Source: Clostridium sp. (GTDB lineage: Bacteria > Bacillota > Clostridia > Clostridiales > Clostridiaceae). Taken from it: a DNA stretch of 53,351 bases. Shown in pieces: positions 43,807-51,191 of this stretch. Position numbers and translations under genes: made by a program. The notes under the pieces were generated by a model that was not told the DNA's origin, searched no databases, and saw only the letters and a list, made by a program, of their open reading frames with translations. The stretch is from assembly GCF_016650035.1 (NCBI RefSeq), contig NZ_JAENWM010000016.1:1-53351 (forward strand). The letters are read 5' to 3'. Position 1 is the first letter of the stretch. The number at the start of each line of letters is the position of its first letter.

Positions 43807-44361
43807 TTATCTTATATAGTTGATAACTTCTCTATTTCGTTTTGATGACCCTAAAACACCATCATTTTCTTTATAACCGACTGCTACAGCATAAAATGGC
43901 TCATATCCATCCGGTAATTTTAATTTTTTAACATCGTCATTAAGTGTAAAGAAAAACTTAACGAGCCCTACCCATACAGTTCCTAATCCTATACTTTCGG
44001 CGGCTATCAGCATATTTTCAATTGCTGCTGAACAATCAACCAAAGACGAACCAACCTCTTTTTTGCCCGAAACAATAATGACAGTAGGAGCATTATATAA
44101 TAGATTCACTGGATTTCTACCAATATTTACTATGCTCTCATTATCGCTTTGGAGCATCACTTCTTTTGACTTATCACTAATAAAGCTGATCATATCTCTA
44201 TCTTGTATTACTGTAAAATGCCACGATTGTGAGTTGTTTGCACTGGGGGCTTGTATACCTGCCTCTAATAATGTTTGTAATTCTTCTTCACTGATTTGTT
44301 CCTCTTTATACTTCCTTGTGCTTCTTCTATTTTTTATTGATTTAAGCACCTCATTTTCCAT
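43807..44361 (-). CDS. Nitroreductase-family protein
   Basis: 184 aa. Start at MENEVLKS, with AAGGAG 9 nt upstream; the ATG at 44379 has no site and would include the Shine-Dalgarno. FMN motifs: NRRSTRKY, APSANNSQSWHF and ESIGLGTVWVGL. Paralogue of the 13887-14447 protein. Third gene of the operon. Confidence 0.9.
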   Translation of the reverse strand: MENEVLKSIKNRRSTRKYKEEQISEEELQTLLEAGIQAPSANNSQSWHFTVIQDRDMISFISDKSKEVMLQSDNESIVNIGRNPVNLLYNAPTVIIVSGKKEVGSSLVDCSAAIENMLIAAESIGLGTVWVGLVKFFFTLNDDVKKLKLPDGYEPFYAVAVGYKENDGVLGSSKRNREVINYIR

Positions 44362-44430
44362 TCCTGTCCACTCCTTCATTAATATTTAAATTGAATCAAA
44401 TCTTGTTTTGTCTCAAAGATTCATAGGATC

Positions 44431-44718
44431 TTAAATCACCTTTTTGCAAATATTCAGTTCAGGCTTTTGATCCATACATTCACTCATTTGTGGAACTATT
44501 TTTTTAAAATGCTCTGAAGACATATGTTTATTCGCGGCTTCAATTGTTTCCCACTCTTCTATCATGATTAAAATATTTGGATTTTTCTCATCCTGATACA
44601 TTTCATACTTTATACATCCGTCCTCTTTTACTGTTGTTTCCACTAATACCTTTGCTAACTCTAAAACTTTCTCAATTTTATTTTCTTTAGCAAAGTTTTT
44701 CGCTATAACCTTTATCAT
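44431..44718 (-). CDS. Antibiotic biosynthesis monooxygenase (ABM/YgiN-like)
   Basis: 95 aa dimeric ferredoxin-like fold. Family pattern: IKVIAKNFAKE, GCIKYEMYQDE, ILIMIEEWE and HMSSEHFKK. YgiN-type members oxidise or sequester quinols. In an operon with two nitroreductases under a HxlR regulator, a role in quinone or electrophile handling is a fair inference. Second gene; 25-nt gap. Confidence 0.88.
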   Translation of the reverse strand: MIKVIAKNFAKENKIEKVLELAKVLVETTVKEDGCIKYEMYQDEKNPNILIMIEEWETIEAANKHMSSEHFKKIVPQMSECMDQKPELNICKKVI

Positions 44719-44743
44719 AAAATTCCACTCCTCAATTTATAAT

Positions 44744-45250
44744 TTATTTCCAATTTTCATAATGAACTCTTGTTGCATCAAATCTATCTACAAATTCATT
44801 TTTCTGACCATCCGGATATCCTACCGGAATTAATGCAAAAGCTTCAATACCTTCAGGCAACCCAAACATTTCCTTTATATAATTCATCCTTTCTTGGACA
44901 GGTGCAATTCCAAGCCAAACTGCCCCGAGTTCTAAATTCACTGCTTCTAAAAGAAGATTTTCTGCAGCAGCTCCCATATCTTGTGGTATGCAAGGAGCGA
45001 ACGTCACTCCTTCTTTTCTTGATAAAAGCACAATTGTAACTGCTGAATTTGCAACCATTTTTGAATACGGACTTGCATCAGATAGTTTTTTCAACTTCTC
45101 CTTATCCTCAACGACTATAAATTCCCAAGGCTGTTGGTTTGCTGCTGATGGTGCCTGCATTGCCGCTCTTAAAAGTTTTTCAATCTTTTCCTTTTCAACT
45201 GGCTTATCCTCATATTTTCTTATGCTTCTTCTGTTAAAAATCGCTTCCAT
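44744..45250 (-). CDS. Nitroreductase-family protein (first gene of operon)
   Basis: 168 aa, a different subgroup from the other two in the window. MEAIFNRRSIRKYEDKPVE, APSAANQQPWEFIVV, then CIPQDMGAAAENLLLEA and LGAVWLGIAP. It resembles small NADH/FMN nitroreductases of clostridia. The start has AAGGAG upstream. It leads the operon facing hxlR across a 217-bp control region. Confidence 0.92.
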   Translation of the reverse strand: MEAIFNRRSIRKYEDKPVEKEKIEKLLRAAMQAPSAANQQPWEFIVVEDKEKLKKLSDASPYSKMVANSAVTIVLLSRKEGVTFAPCIPQDMGAAAENLLLEAVNLELGAVWLGIAPVQERMNYIKEMFGLPEGIEAFALIPVGYPDGQKNEFVDRFDATRVHYENWK

Positions 45251-45356
45251 TTATATTATCTCCTTATAAAACAAATTTTATTTTTCTCTTGTTTAGTATA
45301 ACCCAAATCTTAATTTGAAATCTTTATTACCCATTAAGTGATATTGTTTTTTTACA

Positions 45357-45384
45357 TGTTGTATGATATGATTATACTACAACA
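45357..45384. promoter_or_regulatory. Candidate HxlR operator
   Basis: Inverted repeat TGTTGTA-(14)-TACAACA in the middle of the divergent region between the nitroreductase operon and the HxlR gene. Confidence 0.5.
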
Positions 45385-45467
45385 ATCATAAATCACAAGT
45401 ACGCACTTTTTTATCATATAGTATACAAAAGGATACCATGTAATTTTGAAAATATGGAGGTTATAAA

Positions 45468-45827
45468 ATGTCAGTTTTGAATGATAAATACAGTTGTTCA
45501 ATGGAACTAACTATGGATTTAATCGGTGGTAAATGGAAAATTAGAATTCTTTGGTATTTAAATATGGGTACTAAAAGATATTCTGAACTTAAAAAATTGA
45601 TTCCTGATATTACCCCAAAAATGCTTACAACTCAACTCCGAGAGATGGAACGTGACAATTTGCTAACAAGGAAAGTATATCCAGTAGTGCCGCCAAAAGT
45701 TGAATATTCTATAACGGAATATGGAAGGGGTTTGCAAAGTACGCTTGAAGAAATGTGCAAATGGGGCAATAAATATGCTATTGATCATGATATTAAATTG
45801 CTTTGTGATAATATAAATACTATTTAG
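45468..45827 (+). CDS. HxlR-family MarR-like regulator
   Basis: 119 aa winged helix. Typical HxlR elements: CSMELTMDLIGGKWK, LWYLNMGTKRYSELKKLIPDITPKML in parts, LREMERD, VPPKVEYSITEYG. The Cys near residue 10 sits where the redox-sensing Cys of YodB/CatR/HypR lies, so it could sense quinones, diamide or aldehydes by thiol oxidation or alkylation. Divergent from the reductase operon it most likely controls. GGAGG start. Confidence 0.92.
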   Translation: MSVLNDKYSCSMELTMDLIGGKWKIRILWYLNMGTKRYSELKKLIPDITPKMLTTQLREMERDNLLTRKVYPVVPPKVEYSITEYGRGLQSTLEEMCKWGNKYAIDHDIKLLCDNINTI

Positions 45828-45862
45828 ATATTTTCTCTTCTATGTATGAAATATGTTAAACT

Positions 45863-45896
45863 AAAAGCAAAAGTTTACTTATAATTTTTTGCTTTT
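45863..45896 (+). terminator. Terminator of the HxlR gene
   Basis: AAAAGCAAAA / TTTTGCTTTT with a 14-nt loop and T-run, 36 nt after the stop. Confidence 0.65.
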
Positions 45897-46067
45897 TTAT
45901 ATCAACTATATAACTTAATCCCTAAGAATACAGAATTAATCGAAATATGTTTAAAGAAGCTTTTGATAACCAACAATATAGACTAAATCAAACAATTTTA
46001 CAGACATAATTACTATAAAAAAATTAATGTTATCATTCAACGAAATATCATATTTTTTACATATTAA

Positions 46068-46097
46068 AAGGGCTCTAGCAGTTTTGCTAGAGCCCTT
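46068..46097 (-). terminator. Terminator, copy 3 of the CTCTAG hairpin
   Basis: Perfect AAGGGCTCTAGCA / TGCTAGAGCCCTT with a GTTT loop, directly downstream (minus strand) of a tRNA-Ser 3' tail. Confidence 0.85.
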
Positions 46098-46102
46098 AAT
46101 AT

Positions 46103-46124
46103 TGGCGGAGAGAGGGGGATTCGA
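46103..46124 (-). pseudogene. tRNA-Ser 3'-end remnant
   Basis: The minus strand ends GAATCCCCCTCTCTCCGCCA, i.e. half of the T-arm, the acceptor strand and CCA of a serine tRNA, nearly the same as in the intact gene at 46296. The rest of the cloverleaf is missing. Confidence 0.65.
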
Positions 46125-46245
46125 TTGCTGCTACGCATCAATTACGTCGACACCCGGTCCGGGTCCTGTCTCTGTGCGTATAGCTAAAAATGTGATAACA
46201 TCACATTTTCTTAACGCCATGCGCCCTCACGGGTTCAAATCCCCC
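46114..46245. ncRNA. Candidate structured RNA or tRNA-derived insertion
   Basis: Nested complementarity: outer GGGGGATT-CGA (46114-46124) with TTCAAATCCCCC (46234-46245); CTACGCA with TGCGTATAG; GACACCCGG with CCGGGTCCTGTC; and a separate perfect hairpin AAAATGTGAT-AAC-ATCACATTTT (46187-46209). Much more GC-rich than the flanks. Strand and expression unknown. Confidence 0.3.
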
Positions 46246-46262
46246 TTATAAATTAACGTAAT

Positions 46263-46290
46263 AAAGAACTCACCTCACAGCGAGTTCTTT
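46263..46290 (-). terminator. tRNA-Ser terminator
   Basis: Perfect 9-bp stem AAAGAACTC / GAGTTCTTT, 6 nt beyond the tRNA CCA end. Confidence 0.85.
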
Positions 46291-46295
46291 AACTT

Positions 46296-46387
46296 TGGCG
46301 GAGAGAGGGAGATTCGAACTCCCGGAACGGAATAACCCGTTCGCCTGTTTTCGAGGCAGGTACCTTCGGCCACTCGGACATCTCTCC
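46296..46387 (-). tRNA. tRNA-Ser (CGA)
   Basis: 92 nt with long variable arm and encoded CCA. Acceptor GGAGAGA pairs with TCTCTCC. Anticodon loop CTCGAAA gives CGA. T-arm GGGAG-TTCGAAT-CTCCC. The last anticodon-stem pair is C:A. Confidence 0.95.
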
Positions 46388-46472
46388 ATGTATTTAATTG
46401 CTTTTTTATTATAACACATTTGAATTACTAAACAAAGCCTACGATTACTTTTTATCCAAATAAACCACATAA

Positions 46473-46508
46473 AAGCCCAAGTACTATTTTCAAATAATAC
46501 TTGAGCTT
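46473..46508 (-). terminator. Terminator of csoR-copA
   Basis: AAGC-CAAGTA-TATTT paired with AAATA-TACTTG-GCTT, interrupted by small mismatches, 24 nt after the copA stop. Confidence 0.65.
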
Positions 46509-46531
46509 CTTAGATTTTCATTAAAAACGTT

Positions 46532-48967
46532 CTACTTTACCGGCTTAAACCCCTTTAATCTCAATGCATTTGTTAAAACAGAAACAGAACTAAAACTCAT
46601 TGCAAGAGCTGCAATAATTGGATTTAGAAGTGGTCCTCCAAATAAATGTAGTACTCCCATTGCAACTGGTATTCCCAGTGCATTGTATCCAAATGCCCAA
46701 AACAAATTTTGCTTTATATTTGTTATAGTTTTCTTACTTAATTGTAGCGCTGTAGGTACATCCATTAAATCGCTTCTCATAAGAACTATATCTGCAGATT
46801 CCATTGCAACGTCTGTACCTGATCCTATAGCTATACCTATATCAGCTTGCGCTAGTGCAGGTGCATCATTAATTCCATCTCCAACCATTGCAACTTTTTT
46901 ACCTTCCGCTTGAAGTTTTTTAACCTCATTTGCCTTGTCCTCAGGCAAAACTTCAGCTAGTATTCTATCAATGCCAACCTGCTCTGCAATAGCTGTTGCT
47001 GTCCTCTTGTTATCACCAGTTATCATGGCAACTTCTATTCCCATACTATGAAGTCTTTCTATAGCCTTTTTACTATTTTCTTTAACCGTGTCTGCAACTG
47101 CAATTATTCCGCTTAACTTATTTTCTATAGCGATATACATTGGAGTTTTACCTTCTTCTGCAAGTCTGTTTGAAACTTCCTCTAAATTATCTAAAGAGAT
47201 TTCTCTTTCTATCATAAGTTTTTTATTACCAAGTAATATTTTATTACCTTCTATACTAACTTCTATTCCATAACCAGGTATAGCTTTAAATTTATCTACC
47301 TTCTTAAATTCTATTGATTTTTCTTCTGCATCCTTAACTATAGCTTCACCTAATGGATGTTCAGATCCTTTTTCAGCTGAGGCTGCTACTTGAAGTAAAA
47401 ATGAATCAGTAATGCCTTCTGCAGTAACTATATCAGTTACCTTTGGTTTTCCTTCAGTGAGCGTTCCCGTCTTATCAAATACTATAGTTTGAATTTTATG
47501 TGCAGTTTCAAGTGCTACACCACTTTTTATAAGTACTCCATATTCCGCACCTTTTCCTGTTCCCACCATTATTGCTGTAGGTGTAGCAAGTCCTAGAGCA
47601 CAAGGGCAGGCTATTACAAGTACAGAAATGAATATTGTTAACGAAAACACTCCCGTTTCTCCAGATATAAACCAAGCTAATGAGGAAACTAAGGCAAGAC
47701 CTATAACCACTGGTACAAAATAACTTGATATAATATCCGCCATTGCAGCTATCGGAGCTTTTGAACCTTGAGCATTTTCAACTAAAGTTATTATTTGTGA
47801 CAGTGCCGTATCTTTTCCAACTTTAGTTACTTTATACTTGATAGATCCATTTTTATTTATACTTGCGCCAATTATATTATGTCCAATACTTTTTTCCACT
47901 GGCATACTCTCACCTGTTAGCATTGACTCATCTACGGATGTAGTTCCATCTACAACTTCACCATCTACTGGCATTTTCTCGCCTGGCCTCACTACTACTA
48001 TATCTCCAACTTCTACTTCATCTATTGGAATCTCTATTTCTATATTATCGCGAGTTATTCTAGCTGTTTTTGGAGCAAGACCCATAAGTTTTTTGATTGC
48101 CTCAGATGTTTTTCCTTTAGTTACTGATTCCAAATATTTACCAAGCGTTATAAGTGTAAGTATTACACCTGCAGACTCAAAATACATTTCATAACCATTT
48201 TCACCTGCAAGGATTTTAGTTACAGCAAATAAACTATACAGAAATGCTGCTGATGTTCCAATTGATATTAATGAATCCATATTGGGACTTAATCTAAATA
48301 ATGATTTAAATCCAACTATATAATATTTTCTCCCTGTATACAATATCGGTAGAACAAGTGCTAATTGTAGAAGAGCATAAACCTTCATATGCATCATTGG
48401 GTTAATAGCTTCAGGCAAACTAATAATCATAGGTATCATAGCAACTAGTAAAAGTGGGACTCCAAAAATTGCAGATATTAAAAACCTATTCCATAGAGCC
48501 TTTATATCTTTTTCTTTTTTTACTTTATCAAGGTCTACATTACTAACATCCTCTACAGCCTTATATCCTGATTTCTCAATTACCTTCTTTATATCTGCCG
48601 TTCGAACTAATGCTGATTCAAAAGATATAGTTAATTTTTCAGTGGCAAAATTTACATTTGATTCTACTACTCCGGGTAGTTTTTTAGTTACTCTTTCTAT
48701 ATTCTTTGCACATGCCGCACAAGTCATTCCCTCTAGTTTTAATGTTTTAGTGGTTGTTGGGACTAATATTTTGTACCCAGCTTTTTCAACTGCACTTTGT
48801 ATATCTTCTAATTTAATTTTTGATTCATCATAATTTATATTTAATTTTTCGGTAGCAAAATTTACGTTTGCTTCCTCAACTCCTGGCAGCTTTTTTGAAA
48901 CTCTTTCTATAGCCTTAGCACATGCTGCACATGTCATTCCTTCTATTTTAAGTGTTTTATTTCCCAT
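46532..48967 (-). CDS. copA: Copper-exporting P1B-type ATPase CopA
   Basis: 811 aa. Start MGNKTLKI after GGAGG at 8 nt; the TTG frame start at 48982 would translate the ribosome site. Two N-terminal HMA domains, each GMTCAAC (about 9-15 and 82-88). The membrane CPC motif is [11 protein letters not shown], the phosphorylation site DKTGTLT, plus TGES, HPLGEA and [10 protein letters not shown]. These are CopA-specific Cu(I) exporter features. 15 nt downstream of csoR, forming an operon. A separate CopZ chaperone gene is not seen here. Confidence 0.97.
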   Translation of the reverse strand: MGNKTLKIEGMTCAACAKAIERVSKKLPGVEEANVNFATEKLNINYDESKIKLEDIQSAVEKAGYKILVPTTTKTLKLEGMTCAACAKNIERVTKKLPGVVESNVNFATEKLTISFESALVRTADIKKVIEKSGYKAVEDVSNVDLDKVKKEKDIKALWNRFLISAIFGVPLLLVAMIPMIISLPEAINPMMHMKVYALLQLALVLPILYTGRKYYIVGFKSLFRLSPNMDSLISIGTSAAFLYSLFAVTKILAGENGYEMYFESAGVILTLITLGKYLESVTKGKTSEAIKKLMGLAPKTARITRDNIEIEIPIDEVEVGDIVVVRPGEKMPVDGEVVDGTTSVDESMLTGESMPVEKSIGHNIIGASINKNGSIKYKVTKVGKDTALSQIITLVENAQGSKAPIAAMADIISSYFVPVVIGLALVSSLAWFISGETGVFSLTIFISVLVIACPCALGLATPTAIMVGTGKGAEYGVLIKSGVALETAHKIQTIVFDKTGTLTEGKPKVTDIVTAEGITDSFLLQVAASAEKGSEHPLGEAIVKDAEEKSIEFKKVDKFKAIPGYGIEVSIEGNKILLGNKKLMIEREISLDNLEEVSNRLAEEGKTPMYIAIENKLSGIIAVADTVKENSKKAIERLHSMGIEVAMITGDNKRTATAIAEQVGIDRILAEVLPEDKANEVKKLQAEGKKVAMVGDGINDAPALAQADIGIAIGSGTDVAMESADIVLMRSDLMDVPTALQLSKKTITNIKQNLFWAFGYNALGIPVAMGVLHLFGGPLLNPIIAALAMSFSSVSVLTNALRLKGFKPVK

Positions 48968-48982
48968 AATACATTCCTCCAA

Positions 48983-49252
48983 TTATTTATTGCCAATTAA
49001 TTTAGCAAGCAAATCAATTATCTCATCAACTTTATCCTCACCTGTATTATTAATAAATGCATCTTTTACGCAATGATTAAGATGCTGTTTCAAAATTAAC
49101 ATATTTGCTTTTTTAAGTAGAGATTGTGCTGCAATTATTTGATTCGATACATCAATACAATATCTACCGTCTTCCATCATCTTGATTATCCCATCAATTT
49201 GTCCCTTAGATGTCTTAAGAGACCTCATTGCTTGTTCTTGATCTTTATTCAA
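48983..49252 (-). CDS. csoR: CsoR copper-sensing repressor
   Basis: 89 aa from a TTG start, with AAGGAGGGAT 4 nt upstream; the ATG frame at 49303 has no site. All-helical CsoR/RcnR fold. Cu(I) ligands fit the C-H-C pattern: Cys in GRYCIDVSNQI and HLNHC (His-x3-Cys). Apo-CsoR represses and Cu(I) releases it. Located directly upstream of copA with a GC-rich operator-like sequence in front. Confidence 0.93.
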   Translation of the reverse strand: MNKDQEQAMRSLKTSKGQIDGIIKMMEDGRYCIDVSNQIIAAQSLLKKANMLILKQHLNHCVKDAFINNTGEDKVDEIIDLLAKLIGNK

Positions 49253-49296
49253 TTTAATCCCTCCTTTTGTATGTTTTCTATAATATATAAGTTTTA

Positions 49297-49323
49297 TACC
49301 CATCCCTATAGGGGGGAGGGGTC
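49297..49323 (-). promoter_or_regulatory. CsoR operator-like site
   Basis: TACCCATCCCTATAGGG followed by a G-tract: a pseudo-inverted, GC-rich block in AT-rich surroundings, 45 nt before the csoR start, with TTGACC overlapping it on the minus strand as a possible -35. Form and place fit CsoR operators. Confidence 0.65.
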
Positions 49324-49435
49324 AATTTAAAAAATATAGATTTGTTGATATTTTTTTCTATAGCTTTATAATACCATACTTTTATGTAGATTTTATAAAG
49401 AAATACCTAAATGCTTTTAAATATTATTATTGATA

Positions 49436-49480
49436 TTAAAAAAAAATTGATGGTAGTTTTTTCTCTATAATTATATTCAT
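49436..49480 (-). pseudogene. 5' fragment of a second copy of the selenoprotein gene
   Basis: Ribosome site AAGGAGTTATAACT and ATG, then MNIIIEKKLPSIFF-stop. The leader and first seven codons (MNIIIEK) match the selenoprotein gene at 29724, after which the sequence diverges into a T-run. A decayed duplicate, 17 nt behind the deacetylase gene. Confidence 0.55.
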
Positions 49481-49497
49481 AGTTATAACTCCTTTTT

Positions 49498-50259
49498 TTA
49501 TTTTTTTATTGGAAAGTAAAGTTCTGGTGTATCCTCAGAAATAATTTTGAATTCATAACCTTTTTCTTTATAATATTTGATTATATTAGGCAATGCTTTG
49601 CATGAATTTTTATGCATATAGTCACAATGTAAAAGTAATATAATTGGGGATAGTTTTTCATTGCCTTCTGTAGCATCTCTATATATTCGATTTGGAGATG
49701 TATTTGAATTTATTCCATCTGAAGTTACCATATTCCAATCATATATTTTAAAATTATAACTATGCAATGTATTCAGATAAGAATTAGTCAGGCGCTTGCT
49801 ACTTCCTCCAGGAAACCTAATTATATTAGGTGAAATTCCAGTTAATCTATATATTTCATTACGACAATCTAGCATTTCCTTAATAAACATATCTCTACTC
49901 GAATAAATACGTTTAAATTTATGCGTATAGGTATGCAAGCCAATACTATGTCCATCATTATGAGTTCTCTTTATCACTTCCTCAAAACCATTAATTTGAT
50001 TCCCAATAATAAAAAAAGTGGCTTTAACATCATTTTCTTTTAAGATGTCCAAAACTTTATCTGTAAGTATGCTAGGACCGTCATCAAAAGTTAAATAGAT
50101 TACTTTCTTTTCCTGATTAACATCTTTTATAGATGTATTAAAGTCTTTAATTGCCCTCGTAGAATTTTGTATTTCAATACCCATAACATTTTCTTTATAG
50201 GCTAAAACAATAAAAAATGCAGCTACAAAGTATAAAAGATATTTTAATTTATTTTTCAA
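49498..50259 (-). CDS. Polysaccharide deacetylase (NodB family), exported
   Basis: 253 aa, TTG start after AGGAGAGG. Signal anchor KYLLYFVAAFFIVLAY at the N-terminus. NodB motifs: YLTFDDGPS (motif 1, metal Asp), HSIGLHTYTH (motif 2, H-x3-H), RFPGGSS (motif 3), DWNMVTSDG and LLLHCD (motifs 4 and 5). The DWNM...SDG form fits PdaA/PdaB-like N-acetyl-glucosamine or muramic acid deacetylases of the wall. Size is normal. Likely confers lysozyme resistance or has a spore-cortex role. Confidence 0.92.
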   Translation of the reverse strand: MKNKLKYLLYFVAAFFIVLAYKENVMGIEIQNSTRAIKDFNTSIKDVNQEKKVIYLTFDDGPSILTDKVLDILKENDVKATFFIIGNQINGFEEVIKRTHNDGHSIGLHTYTHKFKRIYSSRDMFIKEMLDCRNEIYRLTGISPNIIRFPGGSSKRLTNSYLNTLHSYNFKIYDWNMVTSDGINSNTSPNRIYRDATEGNEKLSPIILLLHCDYMHKNSCKALPNIIKYYKEKGYEFKIISEDTPELYFPIKK

Positions 50260-50326
50260 TTATTCCTCTCCTTTTTATTGAATTGCTTTCGAATGTAGTT
50301 TAAGTCATAAACATAAATTTAATTCA

Positions 50327-50595
50327 TTTAATTTAAAATAAAATATACAACAATAATTCCTATAGAAAGAACTATGGCTGCTGCCATGCCAGCTTCAGAC
50401 CCAAATGCTCTCCCTGTAAACCATTCTGCACCTGTTAACTTTAAATTCATTAAGCTACCTGATGCTACCTCTTGTCCACTTACCTCAAAGCCAAAAACAT
50501 TCCCTTGAGTCCAGTTCCACGCCGCATGAAGTCCACAAACTGCGATTTATGTGGCAGTCACCCAACCATAACTACACTTACTGAATATGATAATT
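50327..50595 (-). pseudogene. CPBP-family intramembrane protease C-terminal remnant
   Basis: A minus-strand frame reads TGIIIFSKCSYGWVTAT, a TAA stop (about 50548), then IAVCGLHAAWNWTQGNVFG, FEVSGQE, and ends AAAIVLSIGIIVVYFILN-stop. HAAWNWTQG is the third CPBP (CAAX-protease-like) motif, followed by the usual last helix. The N-terminal half with the EExxxR motif is missing, so the gene is both truncated and interrupted. Confidence 0.75.
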
Positions 50596-50609
50596 CCTGT
50601 GAAACTAAT

Positions 50610-50654
50610 AAAAATAAGGGAACCAGCTAATTTAACGCTGATTCCCTTATTTTT
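50610..50654 (-). terminator. Terminator of the aldehyde oxidoreductase operon
   Basis: Perfect 13-bp stem AAAAATAAGGGAA / TTCCCTTATTTTT with inner CAGC/GCTG, 19 nt after the last gene. Confidence 0.9.
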
Positions 50655-50672
50655 CTCTGAAATAATATTCTT

Positions 50673-50936
50673 TTACCCACCAGCTGTTAAAAACTTCAAA
50701 CGAAAGGCAGCCAGCATTTGCTCTGAAATATCTTTTCTACATCGCAATATAACTATTGTAGCTGGAATTTTAAGCGAGCCTAATATAACTAACTTTTCCT
50801 TAGATATTTCAGCCTGCCACCCTTGTGAAGTGAATTTTTCACCATCAACAGCTTCGCCACCAATACTAATAAAATAATCTACTATCTCTATCCTTTTCAT
50901 GCCTCTCATCTCTAAGGTCTTCTCAACATACTCCAA
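50673..50936 (-). CDS. Small MoaD-linked protein of the aldehyde oxidoreductase operon (possible DUF1952-like)
   Basis: About 87 aa with TTG at 50936 as the likely start, 1 nt after the MoaD-like stop; the frame is open to 50951. No membrane segment. Notable parts: RIEIVDYFISIGG, FTSQGWQAEI, LGSLKIPATIVILRC and the C-terminus AAFRLKFLTAGG. Domain-like segments called DUF1952 follow MoaD in some Thermus proteins, and the order and the FRLKFL ending suggest a relation, but this is from memory and unverified. It ends in GG, as MoaD does. Expected to help cofactor sulfuration or insertion. Confidence 0.6.
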   Translation of the reverse strand: MEYVEKTLEMRGMKRIEIVDYFISIGGEAVDGEKFTSQGWQAEISKEKLVILGSLKIPATIVILRCRKDISEQMLAAFRLKFLTAGG

Positions 50937-50937
50937 A

Positions 50938-51162
50938 TTAGCCACCACCAACTGGTGGGAACAGTGCTATTAGATCAGACTCTATAAGTGGCTTGTCAAA
51001 TTGCCCATCGCGACCATTTACAAGTAAAATAGCAACCTCGGACTTTTCTATCCTTAAAATAGCAATAACATCTTCTGGAGTTTTACCCGAATCCAGTTCC
51101 AAAACCTGAATTTTATCTCTACCCTCTCTAAAGGTAGCAAATAATTTCACTGTAATTTTCAC
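50938..51162 (-). CDS. MoaD/ThiS-family sulfur carrier
   Basis: 74 aa from GTG 51162, with GAGAGGTGAG upstream; the longer TTG frame from 51177 includes the ribosome site. Beta-grasp fold: KITVKLFATFREG, a central AILLVNGRDG and the C-terminal FPPVGGG. The terminal GG is the thiocarboxylation site. MoaD donates sulfur to the dithiolene of molybdopterin, which here would serve the tungsten pterin of the neighbouring oxidoreductase. Such dedicated MoaD copies are common beside aor genes. Confidence 0.92.
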   Translation of the reverse strand: MKITVKLFATFREGRDKIQVLELDSGKTPEDVIAILRIEKSEVAILLVNGRDGQFDKPLIESDLIALFPPVGGG

Positions 51163-51191
51163 ATTCTCACCTCTCAATCAGAGCTTTGGTA

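Larger units (their letters stand above)
45828..46295. other. 468-bp intergenic region with tRNA debris and a structured GC-rich segment
   Basis: Contains the HxlR terminator (45863-45896), the CTCTAG hairpin (46068-46097), a tRNA-Ser 3' tail (46103-46124), an unusual GC-rich foldable segment (46124-46233), an inverted T-arm-like piece (46231-46245) and the tRNA-Ser terminator (46263-46290). No protein gene. Confidence 0.55.
50260..50672. other. 413-bp region with a decayed membrane-protease gene
   Basis: Contains the CPBP-protease remnant (about 50327-50595) and the terminator of the aldehyde oxidoreductase operon (50610-50654). No intact gene. Confidence 0.6.

Noticed and set aside
46027-46251. 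74-codon frame over the tRNA debris
   Set aside because: Composition reflects the tRNA and structured segment; no ribosome site.
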